A DNA stretch of 64,000 nucleotides from Gimesia maris. GTDB lineage: Bacteria; Planctomycetota; Planctomycetia; Planctomycetales; Planctomycetaceae. The notes beneath the pieces are model-generated. The model searched no databases, was not told where the DNA came from, and saw only the letters and a program-made list of their open reading frames with translations. Made by a program: the position numbers and the translations under genes. Location: NCBI RefSeq assembly GCF_008298035.1, contig NZ_CP042910.1, forward strand, positions 1,322,001 to 1,386,000, written 5' to 3'. Positions 8,986-17,386 of the stretch are shown in pieces (position 1 is the stretch's first letter; each line of letters starts with the position of its first letter).

Positions 8986-9939
8986 ATGTCCGGATTATTA
9001 ACCAAACAGACATGGATGGCTGTCATCACCTGTGCCTTGCTTTTATGTAACGGCTGCAGCTCGATGCGGGATAAGTTTGTCGCAAAATCAGATGAAGCAC
9101 CCACGACATTGAAAGACAAAATCTCTGTCGCGAAAAACAAACTTAAAGACCCGGATAAATTCTATGTGACTCACGGACAGCTTCAGGAAAAAATGGGAGA
9201 TATGGATTCGGCCCGCAATTCGTATGAAGTTGCGCTGGGTGAGAATCCCAAATCGGTCGAAGCCGTACTGGGACTGGCCCGCCTGGATCAGGTTGCCGGT
9301 CGCAAGATCGAAGCAGAAAAAGGATTCCAGAAAGCACTGGAGATGTCTCCCAAAGATCCCCAGGTGCGTGCCAGCATCGGTCAGTTCTATGCTGCTGAGA
9401 AAAAATGGGATCAGGCAATCGCCCTGCTGGGTGAAGCCAGCAAAGCAGCACCTGCCGACAAAAATATCCGTTATCAACTGGGAATCGCGATGGCTTCTGC
9501 CGGCGATTACCAGGCAGCCATGCCTCACCTGATTCGTGCGGTCGGTGAAGCGGAAGCACACTATAACATTGGCTACATCTTACGGGATCGTGGAGAACTG
9601 CAGGCCAGTGAGTCTCAGTTCCTGCAGGCCGTACTGCTCAAGCCGGAATTCAACGAAGCTCAGTACTGGCTCGATGAAATCCGCCGCGAAAAAGAAAACC
9701 GCCTGATGCTGGCCGGTGTCTCTTCCGATGCCAGCGCCGGTCTGAACCAGGGAGCAAAACAGGCTTCCTATTCACAGGCCAAACCCAAAAAGACAGCGGC
9801 TGTCAAAACCCGGGCCCAGGTAAGTGGCATGCAGGCAGCGAATGTCTCGCCCTCAGCAAGTACCACACAGACAGCGAAGGCACCTGCGAATCTGACTGCC
9901 GAACAGCTGGAGCAGTGGCGCAACCAGCGACAGCTGTAA
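8986..9939 (+). CDS. TPR-repeat lipoprotein
   Basis: A 317-residue protein with a lipoprotein signal: a hydrophobic stretch (TWMAVITCALLLCNG) followed by the lipobox LCNGC with Cys near residue 24. TPR units follow, including DPDKFYVTHGQLQEKMGDMD, SVEAVLGLARLDQVAGRKIE, PQVRASIGQFYAAEKKWDQA and AHYNIGYILRDRGELQASES. It is probably an envelope-anchored scaffold. The C-terminal 80 residues are Ala/Ser/Lys/Thr-rich and likely disordered, ending LTAEQLEQWRNQRQL. GGAGG lies 8 bases before the ATG at 8986. A strong terminator follows. The 226-base gap from the ATPase gene suggests a promoter of its own. Confidence 0.88.
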   Translation: MSGLLTKQTWMAVITCALLLCNGCSSMRDKFVAKSDEAPTTLKDKISVAKNKLKDPDKFYVTHGQLQEKMGDMDSARNSYEVALGENPKSVEAVLGLARLDQVAGRKIEAEKGFQKALEMSPKDPQVRASIGQFYAAEKKWDQAIALLGEASKAAPADKNIRYQLGIAMASAGDYQAAMPHLIRAVGEAEAHYNIGYILRDRGELQASESQFLQAVLLKPEFNEAQYWLDEIRREKENRLMLAGVSSDASAGLNQGAKQASYSQAKPKKTAAVKTRAQVSGMQAANVSPSASTTQTAKAPANLTAEQLEQWRNQRQL

Positions 9940-9967
9940 TCGTTGATCGAGACAATAAGTCATCAAT

Positions 9968-10006
9968 AAAAAACAGGCCCCGAATGAATCCGGGGCCTGT
10001 TTTTTT
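9968..10006. terminator. Bidirectional rho-independent terminator
   Basis: A perfect GC-rich stem (ACAGGCCCCG at 9973-9982 with CGGGGCCTGT at 9991-10000) is flanked by an A-run on the left and a T-run on the right. It therefore ends transcription of the TPR lipoprotein gene on the plus strand and of the convergent aminotransferase gene on the minus strand. Confidence 0.95.
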
Positions 10007-10026
10007 AATTCGAACTTCAACGCTGC

Positions 10027-11433
10027 TTATGCAGATGCAGTCGCACCCTGCAACTGTTCAGCCAGTTTGACGCACATGCGATTTAGCAGCGCGATCGAGG
10101 CTTCGGCTTCGGCTTCGGTCATCGTCATCGGCGGGCTGATGCGTAACACGTTTCCAGCCAATGCACCCAGCAGATGGATGCCATCGCCGTCCGTTTCACC
10201 CAGGTAGCAGGTCTTCACCAGCTCAATGGCGACTTCCTGGCTGGTCTTGCCACCCAGCTCGGCACACTCGATCCCGAAGACCATGCCTTCGCCACGCACT
10301 TTGGCGATGATGCCGGTTTCTTTCAACGCATTCAGTCCATCGATATACAGCTGGGACAGTTTCTGGGTGTTGTCCATCACATCAGTCCCTTCGAACTCAT
10401 CCAGAGTTGCCAGTACGGCGGCAGAAGAGAGCGGGTTGGCACTCCAGGTGTCAGACGCTTCCCCGTATTTCAGGCTGGCAATCACATCGTTGCGACCGAC
10501 GGCAGCGGCGACAGGTACACCGTTCCCCAGGCCTTTACCCAGGACGACAAAGTCCGGTTCGATCTGATATTTCTCGAAAGCGTACATGCAGCCGGTGCGA
10601 CCGAAATTGGCCTGGACTTCATCCAGGATCAGCATAATGTCATGGGCACGGCAGAAATCCTGCAGCACTTTGTGATAAGCGACCTGAGGATGATAACTGC
10701 CCCCGCCACCCAGGTAAGGCTCGGTAATCAGGCAGTTGATCCGTGTACCATATTCGGTCCACATCTCTTCCAGTTCTTTCTGATAGACAGAAACGTCAAG
10801 CGTATCATCGGCTTTGCTGATGTCATCGCATTCCGTGCGGGGAAAGCTGATGAACTTCACGCGTGGATCACGGTCGGCATCGGTTTCGGAACCGGTGACA
10901 GCGCCGGCCAGACCTTTTTTCCCGTGGAAACCATAGCGAGTTGCCAGAATGATATCGCGTTCCGAATCACGATGCAGACAGGCCCAGAGTGCTTTCTGGA
11001 CGGCTTCCGAACCGGAGGCGGCCCACATGACTTTGTCGCAGCGATTGCCACCTTTAAACGATTGAATACTGGCAATCAGTCGTTTGCTGGCTTCGGTTTC
11101 AATCGGAGTGACGGCGTTATAAGCAGTCAGGGTAAGAGCGTCGAAGTACTCGCCTTCTCCTTCACCAGTTACATGTTCCGGTTTCCAGCCCATGTAATCG
11201 CTGAAGCGTTTCATCCAGCTGCGGGGATTGTGTCCCAGGTTGGCCACCAGTACGCCCGATGTGAAGTCGTACAGCCGACGTCCTTCCGGAGTCCAGTGGT
11301 AACAGCCGGCGGACTTCGCCAGTACAGCCTGGCTGGGGGTAAAGGTACGTAGTGCCAGTGGCTCGGTCTGAAACAGATCGTCGCGGACGGCGTTGGATTG
11401 ATTTTCATTGTCGAAGTGAATGGCTGTGGTCAT
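10027..11433 (-). CDS. Class III PLP-dependent aminotransferase
   Basis: A 468-residue fold-type I aminotransferase of class III (the ornithine/4-aminobutyrate/diaminobutyrate group). The cofactor site is visible: SGSEAVQKALWA binds the PLP phosphate, LILDEVQANFGRTGCMYAFE contains the PLP-nitrogen Asp, and VVLGKGLGNGVPVAAAVGR holds the Schiff-base Lys. The N-terminal SAGCYHWTPEGRRLYDFTSG and the C-terminal GNVLRISPPMTMTEAE are family blocks. The amino donor and acceptor cannot be assigned. It follows the Gfo/Idh oxidoreductase gene on the same strand after 92 bases and is probably in the same operon, diverging from the GntR regulator. Confidence 0.92.
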   Translation of the reverse strand: MTTAIHFDNENQSNAVRDDLFQTEPLALRTFTPSQAVLAKSAGCYHWTPEGRRLYDFTSGVLVANLGHNPRSWMKRFSDYMGWKPEHVTGEGEGEYFDALTLTAYNAVTPIETEASKRLIASIQSFKGGNRCDKVMWAASGSEAVQKALWACLHRDSERDIILATRYGFHGKKGLAGAVTGSETDADRDPRVKFISFPRTECDDISKADDTLDVSVYQKELEEMWTEYGTRINCLITEPYLGGGGSYHPQVAYHKVLQDFCRAHDIMLILDEVQANFGRTGCMYAFEKYQIEPDFVVLGKGLGNGVPVAAAVGRNDVIASLKYGEASDTWSANPLSSAAVLATLDEFEGTDVMDNTQKLSQLYIDGLNALKETGIIAKVRGEGMVFGIECAELGGKTSQEVAIELVKTCYLGETDGDGIHLLGALAGNVLRISPPMTMTEAEAEASIALLNRMCVKLAEQLQGATASA

Positions 11434-11525
11434 GATTTTCTCTTTTACAAATCAGGTAATGAACAGTTTGAATGAAGTTGAATCAACGTCAGAATGGTTC
11501 CGAAGTGATTCGCATGATTTTTTAC

Positions 11526-12806
11526 TTACACGGTTCCGTCGTAAAGGACTTCTGCCTCGTCCGAACCGGGACGATACAGGACAAGTCCGCCTTTTTCATC
11601 GTTTACACGCACGACACAGTCAGGATCGCCGGCAGCCTGGTGTTCCAGAATCGCTTCCAGAGCCTGCACGGTGGCGACCGTCTGGCGGTCGGCGGATAAA
11701 TCGTTGTAGCCCAGCGAGCGAATCTTCTCGAGTCGTGCCTGACGCTCTGATTCAGGGCCGCCAAATTCGATCTCCGCGACTTCTTTGGCAAACTGCTCAA
11801 TCACTTCAATCCCATATCCACGCTGCGAACGTTCGTTCCAGGGTTCGATGAAGGTCGCATTGAAGTGGTTGTTCATGGAGTTCTTGAGCTCAAACGGCGT
11901 TTTTTCTTCAACCGTACATTCCACACCACGCTTGCGTGAATGGCCATTCCATAAGCCGTTGTCGAAACGGAAAGAGACTTCCTGTTCGACGTAGCCGGGG
12001 AAGTTGTCTGGAGTAACCCAGGATGTATGAATATCGAAGGCAGCTTCACGGCCGGAATCGTATTCGTAAATCATCCGCAGCTGGCAGCTGTCCCAGGTGG
12101 GGCCATCCTTGTCGCCGACCAGGCCGCGCTGACCAGTGGCTGTGACTGTCTTCAGTTTTCCGCCGAACGTGTAGTCGATCAGCTTGATGTAGTGGACGGC
12201 AACATAGGTTCCAGGGTTTCGGCCGGTAATCCACTGCGCGAACTGTTTGCCGGAAATCGCCTTGGGCTCCAGCAGAGAACAATAGCCGCTGTTCACGTGC
12301 TTCAGGATGTTGTCATAGACCAGTGTCCGCATCTTTTTGTGATCGGGATCGAACAGTTTGTGGTACACCACCTTGGCAGTGACATTATTTTTATCAGCCA
12401 GCGCGACCAGCTCGTCCAGTTCCTGCAGTTTGAGGACAGACGGCTTTTCCACAATCAGGTGTGTGCCCGCTTCCAGCAGTCTTTTACAGGAATCGAAGTG
12501 ACGGTCGTCGGGAGAAGCAACGCAGGCGAAGTTCAAGCCGGTCGATGTCATCTCTTCGATCGCGTTTTCGCCAGCGAAGCTCTGGAAGCCACCCACTTTG
12601 TCACCACGTTCTGCCAGATACTTCTCCGCCCGTGACCCAGTACGGGTCGCGACGGCGTCCAGGGAAACCTCAACCGGGCCCGTGGATCTCTGGTAAAGTG
12701 CTGTTTCATGAACCGTTTCAAAGAAAGGGCGATAGGTTTCGTCGACAATCATGCCGAATCCGACCAGGCCGGCTTTCAGGGTTTTTTCGTTTCCCGCAGA
12801 ACTCAT
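11526..12806 (-). CDS. Gfo/Idh/MocA-family NAD(P)-dependent oxidoreductase
   Basis: A protein of about 426 residues with an N-terminal Rossmann domain (LKAGLVGFGMIVDETYRPFF), the family's strand-end motif ACVASPDDRHFDSCKRLLEA, and the signature EKPS (LIVEKPSVLKLQELDELV), followed by the substrate-binding alpha/beta domain. Such enzymes oxidise or reduce sugars, inositols or related polyols. The frame extends upstream to 12830, but the ATG at 12806 is preferred: a GGGA lies about 8 bases before it and the upstream start would overlap a candidate operator. It is divergent from the GntR regulator and is first of the two-gene minus-strand operon with the aminotransferase. Confidence 0.9.
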   Translation of the reverse strand: MSSAGNEKTLKAGLVGFGMIVDETYRPFFETVHETALYQRSTGPVEVSLDAVATRTGSRAEKYLAERGDKVGGFQSFAGENAIEEMTSTGLNFACVASPDDRHFDSCKRLLEAGTHLIVEKPSVLKLQELDELVALADKNNVTAKVVYHKLFDPDHKKMRTLVYDNILKHVNSGYCSLLEPKAISGKQFAQWITGRNPGTYVAVHYIKLIDYTFGGKLKTVTATGQRGLVGDKDGPTWDSCQLRMIYEYDSGREAAFDIHTSWVTPDNFPGYVEQEVSFRFDNGLWNGHSRKRGVECTVEEKTPFELKNSMNNHFNATFIEPWNERSQRGYGIEVIEQFAKEVAEIEFGGPESERQARLEKIRSLGYNDLSADRQTVATVQALEAILEHQAAGDPDCVVRVNDEKGGLVLYRPGSDEAEVLYDGTV

Positions 12807-12974
12807 AGTAGTATCCCTAAGTGAATTCAAAAATGTTTGGTTTTATGGGTGTGGATTTCAGTTTTATTGCTATAATGAGCAATATGTTGCTGTGGAATGT
12901 GTCCGTATGGCTCAAAAGTGAATTCACTTTATGGGTCGGGAGCAGAATTGTCAAGCCCTTGAATCGAGATTCAT
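12807..12974. promoter_or_regulatory. Divergent control region with candidate GntR operators
   Basis: Four inverted repeats lie in 168 bases. A perfect 16-bp palindrome AAAGTGAATTCACTTT is at 12915-12930. A partial copy of the same site, AAGTGAATTCAA, is at 12819-12830, about 97 bp away. TATTGCT (12865-12871) and AGCAATA (12878-12884) form an inverted repeat around a consensus TATAAT at 12871-12876. TGAATC-GA-GATTCA is at 12960-12973, next to the GTG start. The repeated GTGAATTCA core is the best candidate operator for the FCD-type GntR protein encoded alongside; that assignment is inference. Confidence 0.65.
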
Positions 12975-13709
12975 GTGAAAAAAGAGATCTCTTTATTAAC
13001 GGAACCTGAGGAACAGGAACTTCAGCAGGAGGACGATAGTCTATCCCTGGTGGATGAGGTCTATCAGAAGCTGCTGCTGCGGATCATTCGTTGTGAGCTA
13101 CCTGGCGGATCTGAGCTGAAAAGTACGCGTCTGGCCCGGGAAATTGGCGTCAGCCGTACCCCTGTCGTGCAGGCTCTGGCCCGTCTGCAGGCCGATGGGA
13201 TCGTCATTCAGCAGAAAAATCACCGCGCGGTCGTGCGGGAAGGGGCGGAAAACTGGCTGGTCGAAATCCACGAACTGCGTCTACTGCTGGAGCCGAGTGC
13301 CGCAGGCATGGCTGCGCAACACATCAGTGAGGAAGAAATCACACGTTTGCAGGAGATGGCGGCGGAAGTCAAAGCCTGTCAGCAACAGTATGAAGACGGC
13401 GATCAGTCAGCCGAACACCTGCAGAAATGGGGAACCGCTTCCCGTTCCTTCGATTATGCACTGCATCTTACCATCGCTGATCACTGTGGAAATCTCCCTA
13501 TTTCAGAGGCCATTCATAAATGCTGGAGCTACAAACGGGTTTCGTATTCCGCAGCAGGGGAAACGCCGGAGATCATGACCCGGGGACTGTATGATCATCT
13601 GGTGCTGCTGGATGCGCTGAAACAGCACGATGCCGAGACTGCTGCCGCCGCGATGACCATGCATCTCAGAAATGCGTCCCGTATGCGACCTGATCGTTTG
13701 ATTGTGTAA
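12975..13709 (+). CDS. GntR-family transcriptional regulator, FadR/FCD subfamily
   Basis: A 244-residue regulator. The winged helix-turn-helix spans about 30-95 (LKSTRLAREIGVSRTPVVQA, then LARLQADGIV), and the all-helical FCD ligand-binding domain spans about 100-235, with the metal/ligand-region residues in HELRLLLEPSAAGMA, LHLTIADHCGN and DHLVLLDALKQHDAE. It starts with GTG at 12975; the ATG two bases earlier is immediately followed by a stop. FCD regulators usually repress neighbouring catabolic operons and bind their substrate or an intermediate. It diverges from the oxidoreductase-aminotransferase operon, and the sugar-isomerase gene lies downstream. Confidence 0.92.
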   Translation: MKKEISLLTEPEEQELQQEDDSLSLVDEVYQKLLLRIIRCELPGGSELKSTRLAREIGVSRTPVVQALARLQADGIVIQQKNHRAVVREGAENWLVEIHELRLLLEPSAAGMAAQHISEEEITRLQEMAAEVKACQQQYEDGDQSAEHLQKWGTASRSFDYALHLTIADHCGNLPISEAIHKCWSYKRVSYSAAGETPEIMTRGLYDHLVLLDALKQHDAETAAAAMTMHLRNASRMRPDRLIV

Positions 13710-13900
13710 TCACGTTCCTGCTCGCTTTAAGGAATGATTTGTGAAATGAACTTGAAAAAGAGACGTCGAACTTCGCGTAGCTCTTGAAACTTGACCCGAA
13801 CCTGTCAAAAATGACTCCCGCACAGTCCATGCCGCATGCATCAATGCATTGGACTCTTCTCACTCGCTTACGATTTAGATTTAAAAGGCAAACATCCGTC

Positions 13901-14920
13901 ATGTCAGATAACCCACGCGTGATTTTAAGTGCTTTTGCAGATGAAGCAGCAAACCATAAAACGGCCGTTGAGCAGATGGTAGCACTTTCGGCATTAGGAC
14001 TGCGCTATTACAGCCCCCGGTTTATTGATGTGAACAGCGATGGCAACATCAAGCATGTGGTCGATCTGAATAAATCCGAATACAAGTCACTGCTCAAACT
14101 GCACGACGAGTATGGCATCAACGTGACCAGCATTGGTGCCCGCGTGGGTAAGATCAAACTCGTAGACAAAGACGATGGCTCACACAATGTCTTCGTCCCC
14201 TTCAAAGAGTACCTGAAAAAAGAAGTCGCCAACACCATCAACGCGGCGACGACCCTGGGAACCAAACTGATTCGCGGTTTCTCATTCTATCCCCCCAAAG
14301 GCGAAGACCCCAAACCTTACATGAACCAGGCCGTGGACCAGATCGGCCAGATTGTCGACCTGTGTGCCGCGGAAGGTCTTGTGTACGGTCTTGAAATCGA
14401 ACCCAACCTGATCGGGGAAACCGGCCCGCTGCTGGCAGAACTGGCCCGCAAAGTCAAGCGGCCGAACATGGTCACCATTTATGATGGCGGTAACATTGCT
14501 GCTCAGAATAAAGATGCCATGCAGTGCCTGAGCGAATTCAACGACATGAAGAAATCCATGGGCTGGCTGCACATCAAAGATTACGCCGTCGATAACGATC
14601 TGGAATGGACGGGAGTCGTCGATGAAGAACGCCTCAAGAATTTCGTGCCCGCCAACGTGGGTGACGCCGGTCATGAATTCGTTCTGCGTGAACTACGCGA
14701 GATGCTTCCCAAAATGGAAAAGAAAATGAAGAAGCTCGGCGTGCCGGGTGTCTTCCTGGAAGTCGAACCCCATCTGAAGGGGGGCGGACAATTTGGCGGC
14801 TTCAGCGGTCCCGATGGAATCGGTGTGGCTGTCCGGGCGCTCTGCTCTGTGCTGGATTATGTCGGCATCGACTATGATCTGCGAACTTTCAAAGATATCC
14901 AGGAATTGCGTGGTTTCTAA
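13901..14920 (+). CDS. Sugar phosphate isomerase/epimerase (xylose-isomerase-like TIM barrel)
   Basis: The frame is open from 13784, but the ATG at 13901 begins a normal TIM-barrel N-terminus ([20 protein letters not shown]) with an AAAGG about 13 bases upstream. The protein is about 339 residues. Family strands include [58 protein letters not shown] and [12 protein letters not shown]. Their Glu, Asp and His residues form the usual divalent-metal site of AP endonuclease-2/xylose-isomerase-like enzymes. The substrate is unknown; inosose dehydratases and sugar epimerases share the fold. It follows the GntR gene by 190 bases and is probably under its control. Confidence 0.85.
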   Translation: MSDNPRVILSAFADEAANHKTAVEQMVALSALGLRYYSPRFIDVNSDGNIKHVVDLNKSEYKSLLKLHDEYGINVTSIGARVGKIKLVDKDDGSHNVFVPFKEYLKKEVANTINAATTLGTKLIRGFSFYPPKGEDPKPYMNQAVDQIGQIVDLCAAEGLVYGLEIEPNLIGETGPLLAELARKVKRPNMVTIYDGGNIAAQNKDAMQCLSEFNDMKKSMGWLHIKDYAVDNDLEWTGVVDEERLKNFVPANVGDAGHEFVLRELREMLPKMEKKMKKLGVPGVFLEVEPHLKGGGQFGGFSGPDGIGVAVRALCSVLDYVGIDYDLRTFKDIQELRGF

Positions 14921-15041
14921 TTGAGAGGTACAGACAGTCTGAGTGGGTTGCGTGTTTCAGGAACGTCAGCTTGATAAGAAAACTGTCGATTTGCTGTCTC
15001 AATCGCTACAATGAAGTGAAAGTTGTTCGAGAGTAAAAATA

Positions 15042-15281
15042 ATGTTATTTGATCCACAGCATCTGCAGGATATTATTGCCTGTCCGAAAACCAAGGCGAA
15101 ACTGATCTGCGAAGGTGAGTTTCTGATTTCTGTCGATCCTGAAACACGACTCAAGTACCCGATTAAAGATGGAATTCCAGTGATGCTGGTTGACGAAGCC
15201 GTTGAAGTCCCACAGTCTGAGTGGGCCGAGATCATGCAGCGTCACCAGCGGAATCCTGAATCAGGAGAACTCGTCTCCTGA
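15042..15281 (+). CDS. Trm112/UPF0434-like small protein
   Basis: A 79-residue protein with the Trm112-like layout: LQDIIACPKTKAKLIC, then a short beta region and the conserved YPIKDGIPVMLVDEA block. Trm112 proteins are small partners of methyltransferases or of other enzymes. Only two of the four zinc-site cysteines seen in archaeal and eukaryotic members remain (in ACPK and LICE), as in many bacterial UPF0434 proteins, so zinc may not bind. The exported methyltransferase gene begins 26 bases downstream on the same strand, which makes a partnership tempting but unproven, because that enzyme appears to be exported and this one is not. Confidence 0.85.
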   Translation: MLFDPQHLQDIIACPKTKAKLICEGEFLISVDPETRLKYPIKDGIPVMLVDEAVEVPQSEWAEIMQRHQRNPESGELVS

Positions 15282-15307
15282 AACGTTTCCCCGCCTGAGG
15301 AGCTCTG

Positions 15308-16108
15308 ATGAGAACTGCGTCGAAGAAATTCGTGTCTGAAAACTGTTTCATCGGAATTCTCACTTGCCTGCTGATGGTGTTGTTGCAGACATCCTCTCTG
15401 CAGGCAGACGAGCCGGCGTCGGAGAAGTCGAAACCAGCAGACGAGAAAGACCGGTATTTTTATAACCTGCGCGATCACGATCGGAATGGGATCGGCAAGT
15501 TTTACCTGGGGCGGGAAATCGCCCGCGTGATGGGTTACCAGGGTGCGCCCTGGCTGGAGCGCAGGACCCGCGAGCAGGAAGAACGACTCTCACTGCTTCC
15601 CAAAGCACTCAAGCTCAAACCCGGTATGGCGATTGCCGACATTGGTGCCGGCAGCGGAGTGATCTCCGTGATCCTCGCCGAACATGTCAGTCCAGGCGGG
15701 AAAGTCTATGCCGTCGACGTGCAGCAGGAGATGCTGGATCTGCTGGATAAGAAGATGAAGAAGCAGGGGGTGGACAACATTGTGCCCGTGCTGGGCACAC
15801 AGAAGTCACCGGGCCTTAAACCCGAGTCCATCGACCTGGCGATCATGGTCGACGTCTACCACGAGTTCGAATTTCCCTATGAGATGATGCAGGAAATTTC
15901 CAAAGCCCTCAAACCCCAGGGCCGCGTTGTGCTTGTCGAATACCGCAAAGAAGATCCGGCCGTTCCTATTAAGCTCGTCCACAAGATGTCGGAGACCCAG
16001 GCCAAAAAAGAGGTCGCCCGGCCAGAACTGAATCTCAAGTGGAAAGAAACCATCGGCATTCTGCCCCGCCAGCACATTCTCGTCTTCGAAAAAACCGCAG
16101 AAGAATAA
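15308..16108 (+). CDS. Class I SAM-dependent methyltransferase with an N-terminal export signal
   Basis: A 266-residue protein. Residues 1-33 look like a signal peptide or membrane anchor (CFIGILTCLLMVLLQTSS, then LQADEP). After a charged linker (RDHDRNGIGKFYLGREIARV) comes a class I methyltransferase: motif I IADIGAGSGVISVILA, the acidic VYAVDVQQEMLDLL, and the later strands VDNIVPVLGTQKSPGLKPE, DLAIMVDVYHEFEF and LKPQGRVVLVEYRKEDP. GAGGAG lies 7 bases before the ATG, so the start with the signal is well supported. The target is unknown. SAM is a cytoplasmic cofactor, so the location is odd unless the segment only anchors the protein on the inner face. Confidence 0.85.
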   Translation: MRTASKKFVSENCFIGILTCLLMVLLQTSSLQADEPASEKSKPADEKDRYFYNLRDHDRNGIGKFYLGREIARVMGYQGAPWLERRTREQEERLSLLPKALKLKPGMAIADIGAGSGVISVILAEHVSPGGKVYAVDVQQEMLDLLDKKMKKQGVDNIVPVLGTQKSPGLKPESIDLAIMVDVYHEFEFPYEMMQEISKALKPQGRVVLVEYRKEDPAVPIKLVHKMSETQAKKEVARPELNLKWKETIGILPRQHILVFEKTAEE

Positions 16109-16269
16109 ACCTTTTCCGCAGGCGGTCATGCTCCAGAACCGGGTGGCCTCGAATGCAATTCGAGGTTGTCGCAGACAACAGGAAACTGCCAGCGTCGCGT
16201 TTCAAGCTCAGTGCAGAGTCTCGAATTCGATCAGGTTCAATTCCGGACCGCTGTGGTCATATAAGACTA

Positions 16270-16307
16270 AAAAAGAAACAGGCTCACACCACCTTGATGT
16301 GAGCCTG
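16270..16307 (-). terminator. Terminator of the DUF1559 gene
   Basis: CAGGCTCACA (16279-16288) pairs perfectly with TGTGAGCCTG (16298-16307) around a 9-base loop. On the minus strand the stem is followed by a T-rich tail (TTTCTTTTTTAG), just past the stop of the DUF1559 gene. Confidence 0.85.
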
Positions 16308-16335
16308 CATCGTTTCTCCTGTTAACTTGTGAGAA

Positions 16336-17229
16336 TCAATACTCGCCGATCACCTCACCGCCGGCAATCGTACCCAGTGCGTTGTAAAGCCCGAAATCGA
16401 TGCTGGAGCCGATCAATCTGACCGATCCATCTCCCAGCAAAAACTGCGCGAACCCCACATGCGGAGCTGAGACATCGCGGTCATCACTGGCCGGATTGTT
16501 GGGGACATGACCTGTCTGAAACAGGATCATATGCCCGTGGTCATCGGTGGCATCGGTAATTTCACGGACGGCGCCGGCCCAGGTGGTCTCGTATTCAAAA
16601 TGGTTTCCATGAGCGGCACCATTTCTGAATACGCCGTTCTGCCGTTCTCCCACACATAGTGTATTGGAGAGACCGTCGATCACATCACGGGGGCGTGTCG
16701 AACTGTTGCGGCTGAACATGCCCGCGCGTTTTTCCTGTGTCGCATCCAGATCGGGAGGACCGAAACTGGCAACATAGCAGCCCATGGCATAACGCTCGGC
16801 AGCACTCCCCATTTCGATAAAACCGTTTTCGGAAACCGGATCGGAGGGACAAAGCAGGCCCGGAATCTGACGTTCGCGGGGAACCAGATTCACGGGGCTG
16901 AAGATCGGTTCTTCCAGGTCAAACTGGTTGTACAGATTGGCCTGATCGATCATCGGCAGAATCATTGTCACCCAGCCAAAGCCGGACTGGTTGCCACTGG
17001 TTCCCGGCTTATATACATAACCGGGGGGATAACAGCCGTGGGTTTCCTGGTAATTGTGCAATCCCAGGCCCAGCTGTTTCAGATTATTTTTACACGAGAG
17101 TCTTCTGGCTGCTTCCCGTGCCTGCTGGACGGCAGGCAACAGTAAGGCAATCAGAATGGCGATGATGGCAATCACCACCAGGAGTTCAATCAGAGTGAAC
17201 CCCCTGTAAACAAAACGTTTATTTTTCAT
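16336..17229 (-). CDS. DUF1559 prepilin-like protein
   Basis: A 297-residue member of the large planctomycete DUF1559 family. It has a type IV prepilin-style N-terminus: a short basic leader, the GFTLIELLVVIAIIAILIAL methylation motif and hydrophobic helix, then LLPAVQQAREAARR. The DUF1559 body contains NNLKQLGLGLHNYQETHG and YPPGYV. Near the C-terminus sits FAQFLLGDGSVRLIGSSID, the H-x9-DG-type block. These proteins are likely pseudopilins or surface proteins processed by a prepilin peptidase; their exact role is not established. It has its own terminator and no obvious partner nearby. Confidence 0.95.
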   Translation of the reverse strand: MKNKRFVYRGFTLIELLVVIAIIAILIALLLPAVQQAREAARRLSCKNNLKQLGLGLHNYQETHGCYPPGYVYKPGTSGNQSGFGWVTMILPMIDQANLYNQFDLEEPIFSPVNLVPRERQIPGLLCPSDPVSENGFIEMGSAAERYAMGCYVASFGPPDLDATQEKRAGMFSRNSSTRPRDVIDGLSNTLCVGERQNGVFRNGAAHGNHFEYETTWAGAVREITDATDDHGHMILFQTGHVPNNPASDDRDVSAPHVGFAQFLLGDGSVRLIGSSIDFGLYNALGTIAGGEVIGEY

Positions 17230-17386
17230 GGAAAGGTATCCAACTTTCTGACAGAGACACTCGCTCAGTCCGTAAAATTTGCGCGGACAGAGATCGGTCT
17301 CTGAAAATCATTCGAGTAGAAAATGGGCGCAGCAAAATGCATACGCACTTTGACCGGAATGTCGCACGTGGACATTTCAGGGCGAA

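Noticed and set aside
10174-11352. 392-codon plus-strand frame over the aminotransferase gene
   Set aside because: Antisense to a complete class III aminotransferase with all cofactor motifs; a compositional shadow.
15042-15281. Loss of zinc cysteines in the Trm112-like protein as a novelty
   Set aside because: Many bacterial UPF0434 proteins also lack part of the zinc site, so this is not unusual.
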